The notes under the pieces are model-generated. The model saw nothing but the letters and a program-made list of their open reading frames with translations. It did no database searches and was not told the DNA's origin. Shown here piece by piece: positions 14,426-19,503 of a DNA stretch of 19,503 bases (position 1 is its first letter; every line of letters begins with the position of its first letter). A program made the position numbers and the translations under genes. The DNA comes from DATCVR01 sp036566745. GTDB taxonomy: Bacteria > Actinomycetota > Actinomycetes > Jiangellales > Jiangellaceae. The stretch lies in NCBI GenBank assembly GCA_036566745.1, contig DATCVR010000129.1, positions 1 through 19,503 on the forward strand. Reading direction: 5' to 3'.

Positions 14426-16177
14426 GTGCAGCCTGTCGTGGTCCCGGAGTCTGGGGGCACCGTGCGTCTCGTCGGCCTGGGCGGGGCGGGTGAGCAGCGG
14501 GTCGGGGCGGGGGAGTTGGCCGCCGTCGTGCGCGAGGCCGAGGCCGGGGCCGGATCGGCGGCGAGGCTGCGATGGACGTGGGACGACACGAACCGGTGGT
14601 ACCCGGCGCTGCTCGCGGCGGGCGTGCGGGTCGAGCGGTCGTACGACCTGCGGTTGGCGCACCGGATCCTCCGGCAGTCGGCGCTGGTGACCTGGCCGGC
14701 GCTCGACGAGGAGTCTTCCGAGGCGTGGGACGGCATGCCGGCTGCGCCGCTGACCTCTGGCACGGCCGCGCCGGCCCGCGAGGAGCAAGCGGCGCTGTTC
14801 GCCGGCCTGGGGCCGGTGGAGGTGGTGCCGGAGACGGATCCGGCCTCGGAGCTCCGAACTCAGGATGCAGCGGTCACGGAGTCGTCCGCGGCGGGGCGGT
14901 TGCGACTGCTCCTGGCGGCCGAGGCCGCGGGCGCCTTGGTGGCGGTGGAGATGTTCCACGCCGGGTTGCCGTGGCTGGCCGACGTCCACGACGCGATCCT
15001 CGCCGAGAACCTCGGGCCGCGGCCGCGAACGGGGGAGCGTCCCGCGCGGCTGGAGGACCTTGCCGACCGGATCCGCAGCGCCCTGGACGCTCCGCAGAGT
15101 CTCAATCCGGATTCCCACCGGGATCTCCTCAAGGCCATGGAGCTTGCGGGCGTCGGCGCGCGCAGCCTCCGCAAGTGGGACCTGGAGCGGCTCGACCATC
15201 CGGTCATCGAACCGCTGCTGGAGTACAAGTCGTTGTATCGGCTGCTGACGGCCAACGGATGGTCCTGGCTCGATGCGTGGGTGCGTGGTGGGCGGTTCCG
15301 CAGCGAGTACGTCGTGGGTGGCGTCGTCACGGGCCGCTGGGCGTCCAGCGGCGGGGGAGCGCTGCAGCTCCCGAAGAACGTGCGCCGGGCGGTGGTGGCG
15401 GACCCCGGGTGGACGTTCGTCGTCGCCGACGCAGCTCAGCTCGAGCCGAGGGTCCTGGCGGCGATGGCCGGCGACGAGGCCATGGCCGCGGCCGGGCGCG
15501 GACCTGATGGCCGGGGTGCGGACATGTACGCGGGGATCGTCGCGTCCGGCGCGGTGGCGACACGCGAGCTGGCCAAGGTCGGCATGCTCGGCGCGATGTA
15601 CGGCGGAACCACCGGGTCCAGCGCTCAGGTGCTGCCGCAGCTCGCGAAGGCATTTCCCCGCTCGCTGGCCTTCGTCGACGAGGCCGCCAGGGCTGGCGAG
15701 CGCGGCGAGGTGGTGTCGACCCATCTGGGTCGAAGTTCGCCGCTGCCCGGGGCGACCTGGCACGAGGCGCAGTCCGGGGCGTACCAGGACGACGCCGGGG
15801 AGGACGCGGCGGCGCGGGCCCGGTCCCACACACGCGGCTGGGGCCGATTCACCCGCAACTTCGTCGTGCAAGGGACGGCCGCGGAATGGGCCATGTGCTG
15901 GCTGGCGTCGATCCGCCGGCGGCTGTGGGCGCTGGGGCGGGCGCAGCCGCCCGACGCAACCGACGGTCAGGTGCCTGAGCCGTTCGCCGCGCGTGCGCAC
16001 CTCGTGCTCTTCCTCCACGACGAGGTGGTGATCCACACGCCGGTCGCGTTGGCCGAGGCCGTGGCCGACGAGGTGCGGGCCGCCGCGGCCGAAGCCGGAC
16101 GGCTCCTGTTCGGCGGCTTCCCGGTGCAGTTCCCGCTGAGTGTCGCCGTGGCCGACTGCTACGCCGACGCGAAATGA
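14426..16177 (+). CDS. family A DNA polymerase (actinobacterial '3'-5' exonuclease/polymerase' type)
   Basis: This encodes a 583-aa PolI-like protein without a 5' nuclease domain. The N-terminal third is the degenerate exonuclease-like module of this actinobacterial group (TWDDTNRWYPALLAAGVRVE, YDLRLAHRIL); no DxE exonuclease motif is visible. The polymerase part starts at about 280 (SEYVVGGVVTGRWASSGGGA). Motif A is VVADAAQLEPRVLA with Asp335 and Glu340. Motif B is RELAKVGMLGAMYG, with Lys and Tyr kept but Leu at the position of E. coli Phe762. Motif C is LHDEVVIH with His531-Asp532-Glu533. The two metal-binding Asp residues are present, so polymerase activity is plausible. GTG 14426 follows GATGAGGAC. 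It is distinct from the replicative-repair PolA and its role is unknown. The 85-bp gap from the carboxypeptidase gene makes cotranscription possible. Confidence 0.9.
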   Translation: MQPVVVPESGGTVRLVGLGGAGEQRVGAGELAAVVREAEAGAGSAARLRWTWDDTNRWYPALLAAGVRVERSYDLRLAHRILRQSALVTWPALDEESSEAWDGMPAAPLTSGTAAPAREEQAALFAGLGPVEVVPETDPASELRTQDAAVTESSAAGRLRLLLAAEAAGALVAVEMFHAGLPWLADVHDAILAENLGPRPRTGERPARLEDLADRIRSALDAPQSLNPDSHRDLLKAMELAGVGARSLRKWDLERLDHPVIEPLLEYKSLYRLLTANGWSWLDAWVRGGRFRSEYVVGGVVTGRWASSGGGALQLPKNVRRAVVADPGWTFVVADAAQLEPRVLAAMAGDEAMAAAGRGPDGRGADMYAGIVASGAVATRELAKVGMLGAMYGGTTGSSAQVLPQLAKAFPRSLAFVDEAARAGERGEVVSTHLGRSSPLPGATWHEAQSGAYQDDAGEDAAARARSHTRGWGRFTRNFVVQGTAAEWAMCWLASIRRRLWALGRAQPPDATDGQVPEPFAARAHLVLFLHDEVVIHTPVALAEAVADEVRAAAAEAGRLLFGGFPVQFPLSVAVADCYADAK

Positions 16178-16201
16178 CCGAGGCACCACGACGCCCCGCC
16201 G

Positions 16202-16447
16202 TCACACGCGTGCGGCCCCGCTCGACCCGGATGCTGGGGCACACGCGGCATTGCGGCCGACCTTCTCACGCCGTTGGGTGAGTCGAGTGGCGCGCCGCCG
16301 GATGAACGGGCGCTCGTCCGGGTTCCGTTTTGCGAGCTTTCGGTGCTCGGGAGTGGAGCCACTCGGGTTACGAAGGCCTGGCGCAGAGTTGACCCGAAAG
16401 CTCGGTCCAAAGCTCTCGTAGTTGATCTCCATCTCAAGTTCTGACAT
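16202..16447 (-). CDS. small basic hypothetical protein, divergent from the orphan glycosyltransferase-like gene
   Basis: This 81-codon frame begins MSELEMEINYESFGPSFRV. The N-terminus is acidic and lower in GC than the surroundings, and the rest is strongly basic (NPDERPFIRRRATRLTQRRE). Its start lies 40 bp from the ATG of the large gene at 16488, giving a divergent arrangement. No family is recognised and no good Shine-Dalgarno is seen. The C-terminal Ala/Gly/Ser run resembles read-through of non-coding DNA, so this may be the 5' end of a truncated gene. If it is not coding, 16178-16487 is an intergenic region with only the small hairpin GAGTGG/CCACTC near 16350. Confidence 0.4.
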   Translation of the reverse strand: MSELEMEINYESFGPSFRVNSAPGLRNPSGSTPEHRKLAKRNPDERPFIRRRATRLTQRREKVGRNAACAPASGSSGAARV

Positions 16448-16487
16448 AACATCGCGCTATAGGGCGAGAGTGGCATCATCATCGCCC

Positions 16488-19130
16488 ATGACGTCTCTGA
16501 CACCCCCCGGCTACATTGCGGACTACCCGACTGGTAAGCACGAGCCGATGGGTCGCAACCTGCGCGCCACGGCGCACGATTCCTCGAACTATTTCGCACC
16601 GCTCCAAAACCAGAATCGAAGCCTGGCGGCCATCATCATGCCCATCTCGAGGCCCATCTCGAATGTGCGTGACATTCTGCGGCAAAACATGCGTCTCTGT
16701 GAGCGTCATGGCATTCAACTGGTAGCGCTCTGCAGCGGGGCGGCCCGGGCCAGTGAATTTGCGACGCTTACCAAGGACTTCGAGATGCTGGCCTGGACAG
16801 CGGTAGGCGGTCCGTTCACGTTTGGGGATACCAATTTTGATTTTACCTCGTGCGGCGCGCCGTTTGGCTTCCCGTCCGAGCACGACCTGGCGGCTAAACG
16901 CAACTTCGGTCTACTATTGGCCCGACATATGGGCTGGAGTTATGTGCTCTTCGCCGATGACGACATTCGCCTTACCGACGCCCTAATTTCCAAGCAAATC
17001 GCTTTGGCCCGTCAGGGCGCCGTGCTGGCAGCGCACAATTCCCGTGATTATCCCGACCATTCCGTTGTCGTAGGAGCCTACCGTGAGCTCTATGGTGCAG
17101 GCAACGTCGACACCTACCTGAGCAGCCAAGCCCTACTCCTGAGCGTCGAAGATGGATTGCTCAGCTTCTATCCTCAGATCTACAACGAAGACTGGCTGTT
17201 CATTCTTCCCTATGTACTCAAGCATGGCAAAGCCGTCTGGTCGGGCAGCGTAAAGCAGCGAGAATACAACCGTTTCGTCCGCCAGCGCGCTAGACATGAA
17301 GAGGCCGGCGACCTCATCGCCGAGGGTCTCATGCGCTTGGCCGTCGACATTGTCGCCAACCGCCGCGACCGCACTTACGGGGAACTGCTCGAGGCGCTGG
17401 CCGAACGCGCCGATGCGACCTTCTGGGAGAAGGAAATCCTCCGCCGGGCGGTGTTCATTCGTGAATTGTTGCTCAGGAGTTCCCCCAGATTCCTACGGCC
17501 CAAGAGCGTTCGCATCCAGGGCTCGCTCAAGGTGTCGCTGCGCACCCTGGTGGGTGACGACTCGCACAGTGGCCTCGACCCAGAGCAAATCGCCTGCTGG
17601 GTGACGGCGTGGGTCGACGATCTCAAGCGGTGGTGCAATTTCAAGGTCGAGCCGCTAGCACGCCGCAGCATCGCCGCTGCTCTGCAGGAACTGAATGCCC
17701 AGGAACGCTCACTGTACCGAGATCTCGGCCGCGTCCCCGGCATCTACAGCTCGGACGCGGACCATGCGGACAACCCCGTCGCTCAAGCCTTGTGTCGGTT
17801 GCCCGCGGCAGATCGCCACGCCTCGCAGGTCCGCGGAGTTGCGTCCACCTGGGTGCTTTCGCAGTACATGAAGCAGAGGCAACTACGATTTGAGGACATC
17901 CGCCGCGCCACCAAGCGTCTGCGTTACGACCGTCCCATACGCTCACTCATCGGCAACAAACCGGTCGGCACTGTCGTCATGGTCGTTCGGTGGTTCGAGA
18001 GTGTGGAATCGATCGGCAAGAGCTTCCGGCGTATCATCGACTGGAACACTGGCGCCAAGCCGATCCATGTGATCGTCTGGATCATCCCCGAACACCGGGT
18101 TTCCGGTTACTATCGTGAATACCTCATGGCCCAGCTCATGCTTGAAACTTCCGGGACCAACATTCGGTTGCTGTCGTGCATCGGCCACCCCACGCCGGAG
18201 CCGGAACTCGACGTGTTGACCCAGGAAATCATCGGTGTAGTGGGACTAGCCTATTGGAAGAACGGTATCGCCGCGGTTGGCCACATGGTCGCGATAGCCA
18301 ATACCGACGGTGAGCCGTTGTTCAGCGGCGACCTGGCCACGTTGCAAATGGGAGTTCCTGGGCGATCGGATCGGTCACTGCCTGAGATCATCGAGTCGAT
18401 GAACTCTCCGGAAGAGCCCACCACGCTGCGTACTCCCGAGGAGTTGCGGGCCAATTCCCTCATCCGTCAGCGCCTTCTCCACCGCACCGCGCGCTCGCAA
18501 CGCACGAAGGGGGGCCACGAAGTCCAGGCTGCGGTCCGCCTGCGCAAGTCCATGAAGGCCGCCGGCATGAGCTGGCTCGCCATAGACGACCAGCATCACC
18601 AGACCCACATCCATCACGAAAGAGGGGATGAGGCCCTTGTCCAGACCGACCACGTAGCAGTAGTGCCGATAAGGTATGGCACCGACCTGACCCACGCCGA
18701 GAGCGCTCTAGATCAGGCCCTGGCCAAATTTGCCAGGCTGCGCTCGTCGATCGGGCGCACCGCAGACGTGAACTTCGTGATCTACGGCCCCGAATCGCCA
18801 GCCGAGCTCAACGCCTATCGTGCCAGGTTGGTCGAGGAGCTGCGATTCCACCGAGAACTGCCGCAGTTCACGACCCTCGTGACACATGTCTTGCCTAGCG
18901 CGGCGGTCGACGACCCAAGCCGCTTGCCGAAGATCGCACAGGCAATGGTGCGATACGAATACTGGCTGGCGAACGACTCCGCGGCCCCAACGCTCCTGTG
19001 GGTGACCGCCAACCGGCGTGGACGTTCGAGAATCGTGAAGCGACGTCCGTCCCTATTTCTTGAGAACCTGCAATTGGGAGAAGGGTCCTCTCCCAACACC
19101 GGCGCGCTCGCGCCGGCCACGAGGAGTTGA
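16488..19130 (+). CDS. large orphan protein with GT-A-like glycosyltransferase N-terminal domain
   Basis: This encodes 880 aa from ATG 16488. Three globular parts can be seen. Residues about 45-290 look like a GT-A (GT2-like) glycosyltransferase: AAIIMPISRPISNVRDIL, then the AAKRNFGLLLA helix (like ARNxGL), YVLFADDDIRLTD with metal-binding Asp157-Asp159, and FYPQIYNEDWLF with Glu234/Asp235 as catalytic-base candidates. Residues 290-490 are mostly helical and charged. Residues about 494-625 look like a second Rossmann-like unit (VGTVVMVVRWFESVESIGKS, then IHVIVWIIPEH and ANTDGEPLFSGDLA). Residues about 718-840 are a third alpha/beta unit (TDHVAVVPIRYGTDLTHAES, then ADVNFVIYGPES). There is no signal peptide or membrane helix, so it is cytoplasmic. 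GC and codon use are clearly lower than in the neighbours, suggesting transfer. No SD precedes ATG 16488; ATG 16548 and TTG 16422 are alternatives. The product cannot be named more precisely. Confidence 0.75.
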   Translation: MTSLTPPGYIADYPTGKHEPMGRNLRATAHDSSNYFAPLQNQNRSLAAIIMPISRPISNVRDILRQNMRLCERHGIQLVALCSGAARASEFATLTKDFEMLAWTAVGGPFTFGDTNFDFTSCGAPFGFPSEHDLAAKRNFGLLLARHMGWSYVLFADDDIRLTDALISKQIALARQGAVLAAHNSRDYPDHSVVVGAYRELYGAGNVDTYLSSQALLLSVEDGLLSFYPQIYNEDWLFILPYVLKHGKAVWSGSVKQREYNRFVRQRARHEEAGDLIAEGLMRLAVDIVANRRDRTYGELLEALAERADATFWEKEILRRAVFIRELLLRSSPRFLRPKSVRIQGSLKVSLRTLVGDDSHSGLDPEQIACWVTAWVDDLKRWCNFKVEPLARRSIAAALQELNAQERSLYRDLGRVPGIYSSDADHADNPVAQALCRLPAADRHASQVRGVASTWVLSQYMKQRQLRFEDIRRATKRLRYDRPIRSLIGNKPVGTVVMVVRWFESVESIGKSFRRIIDWNTGAKPIHVIVWIIPEHRVSGYYREYLMAQLMLETSGTNIRLLSCIGHPTPEPELDVLTQEIIGVVGLAYWKNGIAAVGHMVAIANTDGEPLFSGDLATLQMGVPGRSDRSLPEIIESMNSPEEPTTLRTPEELRANSLIRQRLLHRTARSQRTKGGHEVQAAVRLRKSMKAAGMSWLAIDDQHHQTHIHHERGDEALVQTDHVAVVPIRYGTDLTHAESALDQALAKFARLRSSIGRTADVNFVIYGPESPAELNAYRARLVEELRFHRELPQFTTLVTHVLPSAAVDDPSRLPKIAQAMVRYEYWLANDSAAPTLLWVTANRRGRSRIVKRRPSLFLENLQLGEGSSPNTGALAPATRS

Positions 19131-19376
19131 TATCGGCATCGTTGCCACGTCGACGCTGGTGATTGCCACCACTGAGGGGCATCCCGTACCGCATCGGCAC
19201 GACCACAAGATCGGTGCGGTCCACCCAGGGTGAGGCCGCCATGACTGGAGTAGGAGCGCGAGCGGGCATCGCCAAGCGAGTCGGGTGCTGAAGATGCGCT
19301 CGACGTCCCAAACCAGGCACGAGAGATGTCAACCGACGATCGACACCTCGTGGCCGCATGACCACGGAGAAGGACA
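19131..19376. other. rearranged fragment; minus strand encodes a short piece similar to the orphan protein
   Basis: On the minus strand, ATG 19242 begins MAASPWVDRTDLVVVPMRYG. After the segment at 19224-19174 the reading becomes Arg-rich and unconvincing. The motif RTDLVVVPMRYG resembles QTDHVAVVPIRYG in the third domain of the adjacent plus-strand protein (residues 719-731). No intact gene is supported. It may be a remnant of a paralogue left by rearrangement, or a chance match. Confidence 0.35.
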
Positions 19377-19503
19377 TCAGCGCTTGACCGTGTAGTGCAG
19401 GTGCAACACACGATCGCCCTGGACGACCTTGTCGGGATCGTCGAGGAGCACCGTGCCGGCGTGACTGCCGAAGAACCGCACCCCCTCGCCCAGAACCACC
19501 GGC
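19377..19503 (-). CDS. RibD/dihydrofolate reductase-like protein, C-terminus (partial)
   Basis: The minus strand from the window edge to stop TGA (19379-19377) encodes 41 residues, reading VVLGEGVRFFG, then VVQGDRVLHLHYTVKR. This is the usual C-terminal strand pair of the RibD C-terminal/dihydrofolate reductase-like family (GEGVRLF... and HLRYRV.R), NADPH-dependent reductases widespread in actinobacteria. The gene start lies outside the window. It marks the return to ordinary high-GC core sequence after the orphan locus. Confidence 0.75.
   Translation of the reverse strand, partial: PVVLGEGVRFFGSHAGTVLLDDPDKVVQGDRVLHLHYTVKR

Noticed and set aside
14030..16189. A 719-codon minus-strand open frame opposite the polymerase
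   Set aside because: The plus-strand protein has all three family A motifs. The antisense frame lacks any family feature.
16481..16487. ATCGCCC match to the tRNA-Val 3' end as a possible attR
   Set aside because: Only 7-8 bases match, the flanks do not, and it lies directly before a start codon. Chance is the better explanation.

Overview
The window is about 19.5 kb of GC-rich DNA with GTG starts, Shine-Dalgarno-led genes and protein families typical of Actinomycetota: an ECF sigma factor with a SnoaL tail, a DUF6069 membrane protein, an actinobacterial family A polymerase and a stand-alone LigD-type ligase. It looks like a soil-type, secreted-enzyme-rich actinomycete. The genus cannot be fixed from the sequence alone.

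Left end (1-2668): a tRNA-Val(CAC) is followed on the opposite strand by a decayed tyrosine-recombinase C-terminus with a frameshift. This is the usual scar of an element integrated at a tRNA 3' end. Next comes rubble: a tRNA-like T-arm/acceptor fragment, a small winged-helix-like ORF, the N-terminal domain of an SRA-like/McrA-type endonuclease fused in frame to a small lipoprotein, and about 440 bp with no supportable gene.

Middle left (2669-5516): a minus-strand operon encodes an ECF sigma factor, a small cupin-like protein and a DUF6069 membrane protein (the last two overlap as ATGA). Divergent from it is a CPBP (CAAX-like) membrane protease gene broken by one frameshift just before its catalytic motif.

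Centre (5587-10648): two large secreted glycan-active enzymes diverge from a shared AT-rich control region. One is a Tat-exported sialidase-fold (BNR) protein with a C-terminal CBM-like domain. The other is a 1053-aa GH31 glycosidase with a fibronectin III and a golvesin/Xly-type C-terminal domain. A perfect 12-bp inverted repeat with a 23-bp spacer and a good -35/-10 pair lie between them.

Middle right (10753-16177): a LigD-type ATP-dependent ligase converges on a two-component system (OmpR-type regulator plus HAMP histidine kinase), and the ligase and kinase share overlapping stop codons (CTAG). A VanY-like D,D-carboxypeptidase diverges from the regulator. A direct repeat of 8 bp with 11-bp periodicity sits between them, as expected of an OmpR-family binding site. 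A family A DNA polymerase follows.

Right end (16178-19503): a large orphan protein (about 880 aa) has a GT-A-like glycosyltransferase N-terminus and two further unrecognised domains. It has visibly lower GC and different codon use, and is flanked by a small divergent ORF and a short rearranged fragment. The window ends inside the C-terminus of a RibD/DHFR-like reductase. This orphan locus is the best candidate here for undescribed biology.
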